A DNA stretch of 64,000 nucleotides, taken from positions 30,862-94,861 of the forward strand of contig SZWC01004865.1 of assembly GCA_023375785.1 (NCBI GenBank). Reading direction: 5' to 3'. Origin of the DNA: Penium margaritaceum (lineage: Eukaryota; Streptophyta; Zygnematophyceae; Desmidiales; Peniaceae). A model generated the notes under the pieces. It worked only from the letters and a program-made list of their open reading frames with translations. It did no database searches and was not told where the DNA came from. The position numbers and the translations under genes were made by a program. This document shows, one piece after another, positions 1 through 10,987 of this stretch (the stretch's first letter is position 1; each line of letters starts with the position of its first letter).

Positions 1-300
1 CGCACGGTCTGCTTCCGCACCTTATTACACCTTATGAGCTCTGGTTTGGACACCGTGCTCACCTTCGTCTCGCTCGCGTCTAGGGATCCCTTGCCTCCGT
101 GTGGTACACCGAGGACCAGCAGGGGTCCAAGGTCTCACCTCGGGGCCGCTTGTGTGCCTTCGGAGGCATTTCCCCACTGTGGAAGGCCTAGCGCTTCTGG
201 GACCCTACTCGTCGTTGCGTCATTGAGTCACGCGACGCGCTCTTTTTTGAGTCTCTCACCTACCGTGACCTGACTTCGATCAGGACACTCTCCGCCACAC
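1..300 (+). pseudogene. Integrase C-terminal remnant of A1
   Basis: In the frame beginning near base 29 the translation starts YELWFG and reads into VWYTEDQQGSK and a CAFGGIS-like motif, matching the end of the integrase region in A2 (7227-7450) codon for codon in places. A TAG replaces the Trp of the usual R-V-W-G-C motif, and the same TAG is present in A2. The catalytic DDE core lies outside the window. Confidence 0.75.
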
Positions 301-452
301 ATGTTCCTACCTGTTAGGGTTCTCGGCGGATGGGGGAGACTTCTACGCCAGCGAGTACCTCTCACAAGGCTGATGTGTCCATTTGAGCCCCCTTTACCTC
401 TCGGTCTACAGCTCTTGATGACCCGGCGATCATCGCCGTCGGTCCAGAGACC

Positions 453-2087
453 TTGCTCGTACAACCTGTTTCATGCCCCACAGGTGCCCCTGCTTCTGTT
501 CCCGCGCCTATATCTGCGCCAGTACCTGCGTCTGCTGGCACTCCTGTTTCTGTGTCTTGTCCAGTCTCGCCTACTCTCGTACGTGCGTTTGCTGGCACTC
601 CTTCTTCTGTGTCAGGTCCAGTCTTGCCTGCTCCTGCTGTCATACCCAGCCCCGTATTCCCCACACACGCATCTCCTTGCACGGCATCACCGGTTGCCTT
701 GCCTCAACCTCCATCAGGTGTGGTCGTGCCTGTCCTTGAGCCTGAGGTGTGCCCCTTGAGCTCAGGTTACTCCCGTGAGCCCGGTAGCCGTCTTCGACCA
801 CTTGATTCCGGAGCTCAGCAAGCGTCGGGCCTCGCACCCAGGCGCCCCTCTTGTAGCATCGCGAGTGGTGACTCCGGCACAAAGGCCCTAGGCCTGAGTG
901 TCCGCACTGAGCTCACAGAGGTACATCGAGCGTGCCCCGTAGGACACGATCTTGTCACTTGTGAGTTCCATATCGCTTGTGATGCAGTTGCTGATCTTGT
1001 GGTCGTCAGGCCTAGCACCGAGGCGTGTGCCCTTGCCACGCACAGCTCTCCCTCTATGGCGCTCAACCCGGGCACCCTGAGGGAAGCTCATTCATCACAG
1101 AATGCTGACGCTTGGCACGTTGCCTGCGAGGATGAGCTTTGCGCTATGCGAGAGCATAGAGTCTACGAGCTTGTCGACTTTCCGCCTCGGAGGAAGGCTA
1201 TTCAGATGAAGAGGGTCTTTCGCAAGAAAGAGAAGCCGGATGGCTCACTTGAACGCCACAAGGCTTGGTTGGTCGTCAAGGGGTACTCTCAGATTGAGGG
1301 CGTCAATTACATTGACACTTTTGCCCCTGTCGGCTGCATGACCTCAGCTTGAGCTCTGTTCGGTGTAGTGGCTCAGCATGACTGGGAACTGCACCACATG
1401 GACGTAGATAATGTGTTCCTCCATGGCTCTTTGGATGAGGAGATTTACGTGGCTCAACCACCAGGCTTTGAGGACGGTGACAAGGTCTGGCACATGTGCA
1501 ACTCCTTGTACGGCCTGAAGCAGTCTCCGCGGTGTTGGAACCGGGAGATCATTGGCACTTTGACTCGTGCGGGATATGTACAGAGCTAAGCAGATCCCTC
1601 TCTCTTCATCCTATCGACAGCCGAGCGGTTCACCGCCATCCTAGTCTATGTCGATGACCTTCTGATCGCGTCTCTGTCCCTGGAGGCCGTGAATGAGGCC
1701 AAGGCTATCCTTAATACTGCCTACAAGATGAAGGACCTCGTTCTTGCATCAGTGTTTCTTGGTATGGAGATCGTGCGCGATCGAAGGCGTCAGACACTGT
1801 TGCTGCATCACGCCGGATACGCACGAGTTGTGGGGGAGCATTTCAGCGATCTCCTTGGTGCAGTGCCCACCGCTTCCACACCTCTTACACCCGATGGGCA
1901 GGATGCCCTAAAGGTGAATGATCCCACACAGCTGGAGGAGACAGTGGACGTGACCTTGTACCTCCGTCTCATCGGATCTCTAATCTACCTGGCCACTACC
2001 ACACGTCCTGACATTGCTTTCGCTGTCAACCTCCTCGCTCAGTTCTCGCAGGCTCCACGTGCCAAAGCCCTTCACGCGGCTGTGTGA
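453..2087 (+). pseudogene. A1 linker and reverse transcriptase
   Basis: A Pro/Ser/Val/Thr-rich linker (453-900) contains a 57-bp tandem duplication (offset 535 to 592) and leads into the Copia RT domain (RVT_2). Visible blocks are E-L-V-D-F-P, KPDGSLERHKAWLVVKGYSQ, DTFAPV, H-H-M-D-V-D-N-V-F-L-H-G, YGLKQSPRCWN and the catalytic YVDDLL at about 1650. The reading frame is interrupted by TGA at 1350 (Arg in relatives) and TAA at 1587, with a further break before 1689. Retained catalytic aspartates show this was a functional RT lineage. Confidence 0.85.
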
Positions 2088-2141
2088 GTGGTGTGGTACG
2101 TGGTCTCCATGCCGTACCTTGGACTCTGCTTTTCTCGGTAA

Positions 2142-2625
2142 TGTTTGATGGTCCTTGACGGCTACACTGAGAACGACTTGGCGTGGAGCCCAGATGGATG
2201 CAGCCATACTGGCTACGTGTTCCTGCTCGGTGATGCTACTCTGTCTTGGCGTAGCGGGAAGCAAGGCTGCATCACACGTAGCTCATCAGAGGCTCAGTAC
2301 GTTGCTTTGGGCGCAAGGGCTGCTGAGGCGGTATGGCTGCAACGCCTGTTTCTTCAGCTTGGTCAGTCAGTACCCGCCATTGTGCTTCATTGCGACAACC
2401 AGAGTGCTCTCGCCGTTGCGGAGAACTCTGGTGTCTTCCAAGCTCATACGAAGCACATTGCGGTTGAGCATCACTTTGTGCGTGATCTGGTGGAGCGACA
2501 TGTGATCTGCGACATGTGAGTTGGCACTGACATGCAGCGTGCTAATTTCTTGACGAAGGCACTAGCTCGTGGAAAGTTCTTGGTAGCCATTTGTTCTGTT
2601 GGGCTTAACCCCATGCCCGAGGGGG
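2142..2625 (+). pseudogene. A1 RNase H domain
   Basis: Copia-type RNase H that degrades the RNA strand during reverse transcription. It reads GYTENDLAWSPDG, then [29 protein letters not shown] and T-K-H-I-A-V-E-H, ending in NFLTKAL. The DNQSA and TKHI motifs are standard for the family. TAA just before 2145 and TGA at 2517 (Trp expected) break the frame. Next downstream is the polypurine tract and LTR. Confidence 0.85.
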
Positions 2626-2731
2626 TTGAGTGTGGGATGTGTGTCCATGTCCCATCTGTTTTACACTCACTATTGTACTTGTCCCATTGCTGCACGTGTA
2701 TGGACATGCGTACCATCGGGTCATGGGGGAG

Positions 2732-3371
2732 TTGTGATTTGTGAAGTTCTTGTACTGTCTACTCTGACCACTCGGCCGTGTCCATACTCGTGCAGATCCC
2801 TGATGACGGCCCTGGTGACACCGGTGCGATGACTCGCGACAGACTACCAGCTTGGAGCTGGCCGACTACCGTTCCAGAGCCCCGGACAGTGTCGAGACTC
2901 CCTGCTGTTTTTTTGTAGCTTGCAGGAGTCTTTCCGGCGGACTGGCCATGAGCCCGATTTGCATGTTTTTGCATTGTGTGTCCACCATTTGATGATGGAT
3001 ACATGCATGTGACCAGTCGTAGCTTCCTTCTTGTGATCTTGCACGTCTAGGTTCAGTCGGCGTAGCATTCTCACATGTGTGCGCTGAGTTATGGCCAAAA
3101 CAATGGTTTTGGGCCGGTTTTAGGACAGCTCTTGGATCGCCGCGTACGACACCCGCTGTGCGCCGCTGCAGGTATTTATGCCATGGACCAGTCATTTGTC
3201 AGCTCTCTCTGCAAATGCTATTGAAGTATTCAGACACTTTGCCTTGTGTCCCGTAGCCAAACTCTTGCCGTTGCGTGCACGACTTGTGATTGTCGTCACC
3301 GTCTGATCAGGCAATGACGCCTGGTCAACGGGAGTGTTGCTAGAAAGCTTCCTTGTTTCTTCTCATTCTCA
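2732..3371 (+). repeat. LTR shared by A1 (3') and A2 (5')
   Basis: About 640 bp, homologous along its length to 9847-10490. It is preceded by a purine tract (ATGGGGGAG) and followed directly by TGGTATCAGAGC, so it is both the 3' LTR of A1 and the 5' LTR of A2. A TATTTATG element near 3173 is the best TATA-like candidate. The first two bases of the expected TG start seem lost compared with the 9847 copy. It ends in TCTCA. Confidence 0.85.
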
Positions 3372-3383
3372 TGGTATCAGAGC
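3372..3383 (+). promoter_or_regulatory. Primer-binding site of A2
   Basis: TGGTATCAGAGC, complementary to the 3' end of initiator tRNA-Met and the standard minus-strand primer site of plant Copia elements. It begins immediately after the LTR. Confidence 0.9.
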
Positions 3384-4090
3384 GGTGAGACAGTTCTCAC
3401 TGAGCTGTGCAGCAGAGACGCAGTAGAGAAGCAGTAGTGAGAGCCACAGCTGCAGCAGATCCAAAGGGACCCGTCGACGACAGCAGACCGGTGTCGACGA
3501 CGGTCACCATCAGCACGTGAGAATGTAGTTGCCAACCGCATCCAGCAGCACCAGCGGGAGCAGCGCATGGCGGCATCACCACAATAGCAGCGTGCGGCAA
3601 CAGCAGCACAACAACAGCGTAGCAGCAGCGGCAACAGTAGCATCGGCGACAACAGTAGTTGCCACGACAGCAGCAGTAGCGGCGATAGCAACACAGTTGT
3701 AGCGCAGCAACTGCGGCACCAGCAACGGCAGCAACAGCAGTGCAGGAGCAGTAGCGGTAGTAGCAGCAGTGCAATAGTAGTAGCGGCAACAGCAGCAGCG
3801 TAGCAGCAGCAGCGGCAACAGAGTGCGGCGGCTGTTGCAAATGCTGCTATAGCAGCAGTAGCACGCGGATACTTCCAGAGCCGCACGTGCAGCGACGAGG
3901 CGGCCGCTCCGCACGCAGTCGCATGGTTGCTTCTATAGTTGACAACGCAGCAGTAGCAGCAGCCGAGCAGAAGCTACTGCGTAGCTCCCGTGCAGCTCTC
4001 GCGTAGCTCCCGCGCGGCTGCTGCGGAGCGGCCGCCAGCTCGCGTAGCAGTCGCGAGGGTCGACAACAAAGAAAAAGAATGAAAAAGGGG
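3384..4090 (+). repeat. Imperfect CAG-type triplet leader of A2
   Basis: The untranslated leader between the PBS and gag is an imperfect triplet tract built from CAG, CAA, TAG, GCA and CGG units. Long Cys/Leu-rich minus-strand and Ala/Ser-rich plus-strand ORFs here are by-products of the triplet repetition, not genes. Equivalent tracts occur in B1, B2 and D1. Confidence 0.75.
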
Positions 4091-4093
4091 TGC

Positions 4094-4166
4094 GCTGATG
4101 TCAGCATCTTGACTCGCTGACGTCATCAGGTTTTGCTGATGTCAGCAAGTTTCCGCTGACGTCAGC
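4094..4166 (+). promoter_or_regulatory. Cluster of four GCTGAYGTCAGC-type palindromes
   Basis: Four 12-bp sites at 4094-4105, 4116-4127, 4135-4146 and 4155-4166. Three match GCTGAYGTCAGC; the second reads GCTGACGTCATC. Start-to-start spacing is 22, 19 and 20 bp, about two helical turns. The TGACGTCA core is the classical CRE/TGA-type bZIP binding site. The cluster lies about 110 bp upstream of the gag ATG. Whether it is a transcription-factor array or an RNA stem-loop element cannot be decided from sequence. Confidence 0.55.
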
Positions 4167-4276
4167 ACCCCACTTAGTGAAGTTTTTGGTCGGAGGGTCA
4201 AAAGTTGCTAGCGTTTTAGATCCTCGAGAAACGCTCACGGTTATGCAATTTTACCACTTTGTTTTCTTGGGCCATA

Positions 4277-5740
4277 ATGAGCAGCACCATGGCTCCGTCC
4301 GACGAGAAGAGAAAAGGGGTGATAGATCCCTCTTCTTCCTCCTCAAGGGTCATGAGCCCACGTTTGCAGGCCATTGAGGACCTGCGGAGCCAACAAGACG
4401 AGATGCGTCGACTATAGAAGGAGCAGACTGACGCCATCCGTACACTCACTGAGCTCCTTTGAGGTCATTCCACGACTCCTTGACAGACTTCTGAGGGCGC
4501 GGCCGAGGTCTCACCCTCTACACAGCAGTCAGCTCTAGCACCGGAGACAGGAGTTGGAGCCAACCAGCCACCTCCTGAGCCTTGAGACGAGGATCCAGAC
4601 ATGCCAGGCATGGAGGGCGACTCCCTCGAGCGCGAGATTCGTATGCTTCAGGAGCGTATCCGTCAGCTTCAGACAAGCTCTCGGCCCCCACACACATCCC
4701 ACTTTCCGGAGGTTCGATTGTCGCCTGACCTCCACCCCGGGGACTTCCCTCTTCCCGGCGTCTTTCCCATCTCTCGTCCTTCCTAGCCTGTGGTTGCTCT
4801 CCCTATGGTGCGGCAACCCAGACTTCGAGACGCCGCCTCCCCGATATGTCAGCGAGGACGGCTTTGACTACTGGGAGATCTTCTTTCAGGTCTGGGCCAC
4901 TTCAGAGGGCATGTGGCCCTACTACCACAGTCCATATCAGACTCGGACCGAGCTCAGGTGCTGACAGCGGTTAGGGCGATGCGCAAACTCCTCTACGCCA
5001 TGCCGCGCGAGACGGTCATTGACTTCCGCCCGTTCCTTAGCTAGGCGAGCATAGGCACCGGCGCTGATCCACGTGGGGGCGAGGACATAGCGCTGTCCCT
5101 GTTCATTGCAGAGATGCACGCCACCCGTGCTGCACACATACGTACCTTTCACTCCTTTTGCCAGGGGCCTACCGAGCCCGCAGTAGACTACTGGCGAGGC
5201 GCTATGCACATCTACACGCACCTTGGGACTTCAGGAGGTACATAGTTGTGGGCGCTCCTCACGATCATGCTCGGGGTTCACCTTGAGGACACTGACATCT
5301 TCACGCGGTATAGCGACACCGTGCTCGAGCCTTTTCTGGCCTCACTACAACTTTTTCCCTGGGCGCACGAGCTTTTCCTCCGGGTGACTTCAGCCCGTGA
5401 GGCAGCCGTGGCTCATCAGGAGACTTCCATTGCTGCAGCAGTTGTTGCATCACTACCGACGCCCCTCCTGCAGACCCCTTCTCCATCCTCCGTCTCGTCA
5501 TCCTCCACCCCTTCCACCCCAATGACACTGACTCAAACACAGGGTGTCGTGACAGTAGCAAAGGGGAAGAAGGGGTGATGAAAGTGTGGCTTGGGCCAGC
5601 AGCAGCCGCAGCAGCAGCCATCATCGGGCAGTAGCGGTTGACGCTCCGTTCACTGCTACAACTGTGGAGGCGCCCATCACTACACCGAGTGCCAGCAGCC
5701 GCTCGACTGGGCACGGATTACTCGCGGGCTCTAGGGTGCT
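4277..5740 (+). pseudogene. A2 gag
   Basis: Nucleocapsid/capsid precursor. The likely start is ATG 4277 (second ATG 4289). The product begins with a Ser-rich, charged segment, has a coiled-coil-like stretch near 4620-4670 (EREIRMLQERIRQLQ), a capsid-like region around 4960-5400, and a zinc-knuckle motif at 5654-5692 whose last spacing is one residue short (C-X2-C-X4-H-X3-C). At least five stops (for example TAG 4414, TAG 5041, TAG 5243) and frameshifts disable it. Weakly conserved, as is usual for gag. Confidence 0.7.
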
Positions 5741-5953
5741 TACGCACTCCGGTCTACATCGAGTAGCACATCCTCCCAATGCGCGGCAACCACGACCACG
5801 GCAGATTGCGCTTCTTCACCAGCGACCAGCGGTGACCCCGACCCACGTGACCGCACTATCGCCGAGCTCTACCATCTTCTGGCACTCTGCTTTCAGGGAG
5901 GTGCGAGTGTGTTTTCATAGCGGGGTGGTTCACAGACTGTCAGTCCGTCTGTT

Positions 5954-6874
5954 TTGGTGACCCGGGATGACTCGTGTGGGGGAGTACAGTCGGCATGTGA
6001 TGACGATGGGCCTGACTGTATAGATTGGATTCATGAGTCTCACCGTTGTGCCCTTTGTTGTTCCTCCCCACTTGCTGCCCAGTGTCCGTTCGAGGCCGAG
6101 TGTTCCATTGCCCGTTGTACAGTGACGTCCTCCAGTCGTGATTCCGGCGGTACTTGGATCATCGATTCAGGTGCCACTCATCACATGACGTGTCGTCGTA
6201 ATGATTTTGTCGTTCTCGGCCCTGTTGCATCTGTCTGTTCCATCCACACAGGCTATGGTCAGTCCTTGCCAGTCCATGGTGTTGGGGTCGTGCGTTTTGT
6301 TGGTCCTTCTGGCCCCTTGTATCTTTCCGAGGTGTTGTTTGTGCCTGACCTTGAGCTCAGTTTGCTTTCTGTCCGTGCTTGCACACTCATGGGAGTCTCT
6401 GTGGAGCACACTACCGAGTCCGCGACTGTGACTGCTATTGACACTCGCAGCATTGTTCTACATGCCTCTGTTGTAGATGATCTATATCGTGTCTCCTGGA
6501 CTTCCGCTCCTTGCTCTTCCTCCCCTTCAGCTCGTGTTTTTGTCACTGGTGTCCTGTCTCCTGATCACCAGCGATTGCTTCATCATCGTCTATATCATGT
6601 GGGCTCCGACACTGTGTCGAAGCTCATTCGGACACAGCCCGCTCTTGGGCTTGACGCGGATTATTTCAAGAAGCCGGCCAAGACCGACTGCCTCTTGTGT
6701 GCCAAGGGTAAGATGCATTGCTGCACTTACCTCGACTCCCGCTCTCGTGCCCTTCGCCCTCTCGAGTTAGTCCATTCGGACCTCCTTGGTCCTCTTCTTG
6801 TCGAGTCTTTGTCTGATCGGGGTCGATACGTCTTGACCCTGACTGATGACTTCACCCGGATGCGGTGGGTTTAG
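5954..6874 (+). pseudogene. A2 protease and integrase N-terminal half
   Basis: The open frame has an aspartic protease with intact active site IIDSGATHHMT (Asp codon about 6164-6166), followed by PVHGVGVV and LSEVLFVPDLELSLLSV strands typical of Copia proteases. Next is the GAG-pre-integrase zinc domain (HHRLYH ... CLLCAKGKMH) and the start of the integrase core with first catalytic Asp in LVHSDLLGPL. The frame ends at TAG 6872, with a second TAG (Gln in relatives) shortly after. No ATG is obvious at the left end because this is part of a polyprotein. Confidence 0.85.
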
Positions 6875-6883
6875 AGCCTGTGC

Positions 6884-7540
6884 TAGAAGAGTGACGCCGC
6901 TCTCACGGTTTGCCTCTGGCTAGTGATGGCTGAGTGTCAGTCCCGCCACACTCTGCACACCTTCCGCTCGGATCGTGGTGGCGAGTTTCTAGGCGAGATG
7001 GATAGCTTCTTCGCCGAGCACGGGATTTTTCACCAGGTCTCCGCTCCTGCTACTCCTCAATGGAACGGTGTTTTTGAGCGTTGGAACCGCACCATGGAGG
7101 ATGCAATTCGTGCTATGCGGTTTGAGTGTGGTCTCCCGGAGTCCTTCGCTTTTGAGGGCTTTGCCTACATGACTTGGGTCTGGAACCGCCTCCCGCACGG
7201 TCCCCTTCCGGACCACGTTACACCGTATGAGCTTTGGTTTGGTCGCCGAGCTGACCTATGCCTCGCTCGCATCTAGGGATGCTTGGCTTCTGTGTGGTAC
7301 ACCGAGGACCAGCAACGGTCCAAGGTCTCACCGTGGGGCCGCTTGTGTGCCTTCGTTGGCATCTCCCCACGGTCGAAGGCCTGGCGCTTTTGGGACCCTG
7401 CTCGTTGGCACATTGTTGAGTCCCGTGACGTGCTCTTCTTTGAGTCCCTCATCTATCGTGATCTGACATCGATTACGTCGCAATCTGTCACACACATTCA
7501 TACGTGTGAGGTCTCTTGCGAGGACCCCTCACCAGGCTGA
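6884..7540 (+). pseudogene. A2 integrase C-terminal half
   Basis: Continues the integrase core: second catalytic Asp in FRSDRGGEF and the catalytic Glu in GVFERWNRT, then YMTWVWNRLPHGPLP and YELWFG. All three DDE residues survive in A2 when both pieces are considered. A TAG at 7274 replaces the Trp of R-V-W-G-C and the frame shifts after it; the downstream tail (VWYTEDQQRSK) is readable in another frame to about 7540. Confidence 0.8.
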
Positions 7541-7592
7541 TGCGTCTGTTTGAGCTCCCTCCACTTCGTGGTCTCTGACTCTTGATAAACCA

Positions 7593-9295
7593 GTGATCAT
7601 TGCTGTCGGCCCAGAGACCTCTCCAGCACTGCCGGCTTCTACCCCCGTTCCCTTGCATCCCTCACGTACCCAGGATCCTACACCTGTGTGTACTCCTATG
7701 ACCGTACTTGTGTCCGTCGGCACTCCTGCCTCTCTGCATAGCCCTGCCTCATCTGCTCCTACTGTCACCCCAAGTCACGTGTATCCCACACCCGCATCTC
7801 CTCGCACGGCATCACGAGCTCTCTTGCCTCAATCCTCCCTAGCTGCGCTTGTGCCTGTTTCTAAGCCTCAGGTGTGCCCCTCGAGCCCAGGTTACTCTCG
7901 TGAGCCTGGCCGTCGTCTTCGACCATTAGACTCCGGAGCTCAGCGAGTGCCTGGTCCTACACCCACGCGCTCCACTCGCAATTTCGCGAGTGGCGATCCC
8001 AGCACAAAGGCCCTAGGCCTGAGTGTCCGCACTGAGTTCACAGAGGTACACCCAGCGTGTCCCGTAGGGCACGATCTCGTCACTCATGAGTTTCACATCG
8101 CTTGTGATGCAGCAGCCAATCTTGTGGTCATCAGACCTAGCACTGAGGTGTGCGCTCTTGCCACGCAGAGCTCCCCCTCTTTGGCGCCTGACCCGGGCAC
8201 AATGAGGGAAGCTCTCTCATCAGAGGATGCTGATGTGTGGCGTGCTACCTGCGAGGATGAGCTTCGCTTCATCCAAGAGCACGGAGTTTACACGCTAGTC
8301 GACCTTCCATCTGGGAGGAAGGCTATTCAGGTAAGTGGGTCTTTCGCAAGAAAGTGAAGCCAGATGGCTCATTGGAATGCCACACGGCTCGCTTGGTTGT
8401 CAAGGGGTACTCTCAGATTGAGGGCATCCATTACACTTACACCTTTGCCCATGTCGGCCGCGTGACCTCAGCTCGAGCTCGGTTTGGTGTAGTGGCTCAG
8501 CACCAGATGGATGTGAACAATGAGTTCCTCCATGGCTCTCTGGATGAGGAGATCTACGTGGCTCAGCCACCCAGCTTTGAGGACGGTGACAAGGTCTGGC
8601 GCTTGTGCAAGTCCTTGTACGGCCTCCAGGAGTCTCCTCGGTGTTGGAACCAGGAGATCATTGGGACCCTAACTCGTGCGGGATATGTACAAAGTGAGGC
8701 AAATCCCTCTCTCTTCATCCGACGTACGCCTGAGCGGTTCACCGCCATCGTGGTCTATGTCGATGACCTTCTGATCGCGTCTCCTTCACTGGAGGCCGTG
8801 AAGGAGGCCAAGGCTATCCTCCAGACTGCCTACAAGATGAAAGACCTTGGTCCTGCAGCGGTGTTTCTTGGCATGGAGATCGTGCGAGACCGCAGATGTC
8901 GTACTCTACTATTGCATCAGGCCCAATACGCATGGGTTGTGGGGGAGCGCTTCAGCGACCTCCTCAGCGTAGTGCCCACGGCCTCCACACCTCTCATACT
9001 TGATGGGCAGGGTGCCCTGAAGGTGGAGGATGCCACACAGCTGAGGGAGACAGTGGATGTGACCTTGTACCTCCGTCTCATCAGATCTCTGATGTACCTG
9101 GCCACTACCACACGTCCTGACAACGCATTTGCTGTCAATTTCTTTTCCCAGTTTTTGCAGGCTCCACCCGCTAGAGCCCTTCACGCGGCTGTACGAGTGG
9201 TGCGGTATGTGGTCTCCACACCGTACCTCGGACTATGCTTTCGCCGGCAGTGTTTGATGGTCCTTGACGGCTACACGGACAGCGACTGGGCCTAG
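7593..9295 (+). pseudogene. A2 linker and reverse transcriptase
   Basis: Two overlapping frames (7593-8357 and 8354-9295) are separated by a one-base frameshift at about 8333. The first is a Pro/Ser/Thr-rich linker ending in E-L-R-F-I-Q-E-H-G-V-Y-T-L-V-D-L-P; the second is the RT domain with KPDGSLECHTARLVVKGYSQ, QMDVNNEFLHGSLDEEIYV, SPRCWNQEI and intact VVYVDDLLIASPS (about 8755). It ends at TAG 9293, where Trp is expected (cTGG to cTAG). Best preserved RT in the window. Confidence 0.88.
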
Positions 9296-9738
9296 AGCCT
9301 AGATGGACGCAGTCGCACTGGTTACGTGTTCCTGCTCGGTGGGACTGTTGTGTCCTGGCGTAGCGGGAAGCAGGGCTGCATTGCACATAGCTCATAGGAT
9401 GCAGAGTACGTTGTTCTGGGTGCAAGGGCTGCTAAGGCGCTATGGCTGCAGCGCCTATTCCATGAGCTTGGCCAGTCAGTACCCGCTATCGTGCTTCACT
9501 GCAACAACCGGAGTGCTCTTGCCATTGCGAAGAACTCTGGTGTCTTTCATGCTCGCACAAAGCACATTGCGGTTGAGCACCACGTCGTGTGTGATCTGGT
9601 GGAGCGACACGTGATCTCCGTCATTTGGGTTGGCACAGACATGCAGCGTGCTGACTTCTTGACGAAGGCACTAGCAAGCGGAAAGCTCTTGGTGGCCATT
9701 TGTTCTGTTGGACTTCGCCCCTTGCTTGAGAGTGGTTG
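9256..9738 (+). pseudogene. A2 RNase H domain
   Basis: Reads DGYTDSDWA, then [50 protein letters not shown] and ADFLTKALASGK. The canonical D-N-Q of the active-site strand is N-N-R here, so a catalytic Asp is lost. TAG at 9296 region and TAG at 9397 (Glu in relatives) interrupt it. Confidence 0.85.
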
Positions 9739-9839
9739 AGTGTGGGGTGTGTCCGTGTCCATGTCACATTTGTCGTTGCACTTGTGTTTGTATGCGTCTC
9801 AGTGGTGCACGTGTATGGACATGCGTACCATCGGGTCAT

Positions 9840-9846
9840 GGGGGAG
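9840..9846 (+). promoter_or_regulatory. Polypurine tract of A2
   Basis: GGGGGAG immediately before the TGTTGTG start of the 3' LTR; the plus-strand primer in reverse transcription. The same ATGGGGGAG box is found at A1 (about 2723-2731) and on the minus strand at 33608-33616 and 41516-41524. Confidence 0.75.
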
Positions 9847-10490
9847 TGTTGTGATTTGTGACGTTCCTGTCGACCTGTACAGTTTACTGTAACCACTCGG
9901 CCGTGTCCATACTCGTGCAGATCCCTGATGCGGACCCTGGAGGCACTGGTGCATCATCTGGTGGCAGACTACCATCCTGGAGCTGACTGAAGACCATTTG
10001 AGAGCTCCGGACGCTACCTGGGACCTCCTACAATTTGCCTACAGCACACAGGAGTTTATCGGTGGACTGGCCGTGGGCTCGATATGCATGTTTTTGTATT
10101 GTGTGTCCACCGCTTGATGCCGGATGCATGCATGTGACCAGTCGTAGTGTCCGGCTTTTGATTCTGCATTTCTAGGTTGAGACGGCATAGCATTCTGACA
10201 TGTTTGGGCAGAGTTACGACCAAAACAGTGGTTTTGGGCCCGTTTTAGGACAGATCTTGCACTGTCGCGTGCGACACCCGCTGTGCGCCGCGGCAGGTGC
10301 TTATGCCATGGACCTGTCATTTGTTGTGGCTCTCCGCAAATGCTATTGAAGCATTTTGAAACTTTGCCTTATGTCTCCTAGCCAGACCCTTGCCGGTGCA
10401 TGCACGACTTGTGACTGTCGTCACCGTCTGACCAGGCACTGACGCCCAGTCAGCGGCTGTGTCGCTAGGAAGCTTCCACGCATCTTCTCA
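9847..10490 (+). repeat. 3' LTR of A2
   Basis: 644 bp from TGTTGTGATT to TTCTCA, homologous to 2732-3371. Shared landmarks include a CCAAAACAGTGGTTTTGGG imperfect palindrome and GCTGTGCGCCG. No clear 5-bp target duplication can be assigned because A1 and A2 share the upstream LTR. Confidence 0.85.
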
Positions 10491-10987
10491 GGAACAAAAT
10501 CTGAACCAATGCATCAATGATGGTCCACAAGCCTTGGGCAAGCCGTGTGACCTTACCTCAAACTAAGCGTAGCATTGCTTTGAGATGGCCTTGCTCAATC
10601 GAACTAATCACATATATGGTGTCTTATGAACCAGATATTCACCCGTAGCACAAGTTACATCATGAAATTCCCTCCCCTTTTTTACCCTTGTAGCATGTCA
10701 CGCGTGCATAAGCAACCTATTGTTCATCATAGATTCATTCCGCATAATACTTGACCAGCTGTAACACTACTTGAAGAGCCAATGCATGTGCATGTGAGGT
10801 AAGACACAGTCACAAAACACATGGCATTATGTCATGCATCTTATGGGACGCTAGCTAGTGGAATCAATCATGTTAACAATCATATTCTCTTTGAACTTTG
10901 TTTGTCTCGCTTTCGTAATCAAAGTCTCTGCAAGTGAGACATTTATTCTGCCGCGCATAGCATGAACGCACCCTTAGTGAAACCAAT
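10491..10987. other. Spacer between A2 and B1
   Basis: About 500 bp of lower-GC sequence with no ORF, no triplet tract and no recognisable LTR similarity. Probably older flanking DNA into which A2 and B1 inserted. Confidence 0.5.

Larger units (their letters stand above)
1..3371 (+). mobile_element. Copia element A1, 5'-truncated by window edge
   Basis: Ty1/Copia LTR retrotransposon relic. In order it shows the integrase C-terminal tail, a Pro/Ser-rich linker, reverse transcriptase, RNase H, a polypurine tract and a 3' LTR (2732-3371). The integrase-before-RT order and the YVDD RT box define Copia. The frame is broken by TAG, TAA and TGA stops at conserved sense positions, so it is not autonomous. 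Its 3' LTR is immediately followed by the primer-binding site of A2, so the LTR is shared by the two copies. Confidence 0.9.
2732..10490 (+). mobile_element. Copia element A2, full-length but degenerate
   Basis: Complete Copia layout: 5' LTR, primer-binding site, triplet-rich leader, gag, protease, integrase, RT, RNase H, polypurine tract and 3' LTR (7.76 kb). The LTRs are clearly homologous but visibly diverged by substitutions and small indels, so the insertion is old. Protease, integrase and RT catalytic residues are preserved, while several TAG/TGA stops and frameshifts break the polyprotein. Confidence 0.9.

Noticed and set aside
3377-3914. Cys/Leu/Ala-rich ORFs over triplet tracts (also 11625-12089, 38880-39730, 39669-40379)
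   Set aside because: Imperfect CAG/GCA repeats avoid stops in several frames; composition follows the repeat, and the sites are element leaders.
8325-8345. GTAAGT splice donor in the A2 RT
   Set aside because: CAG/GTAAGT is a good donor by sequence, but homologous A1 and B1 RT continue without an intron here; it coincides with a one-base frameshift.
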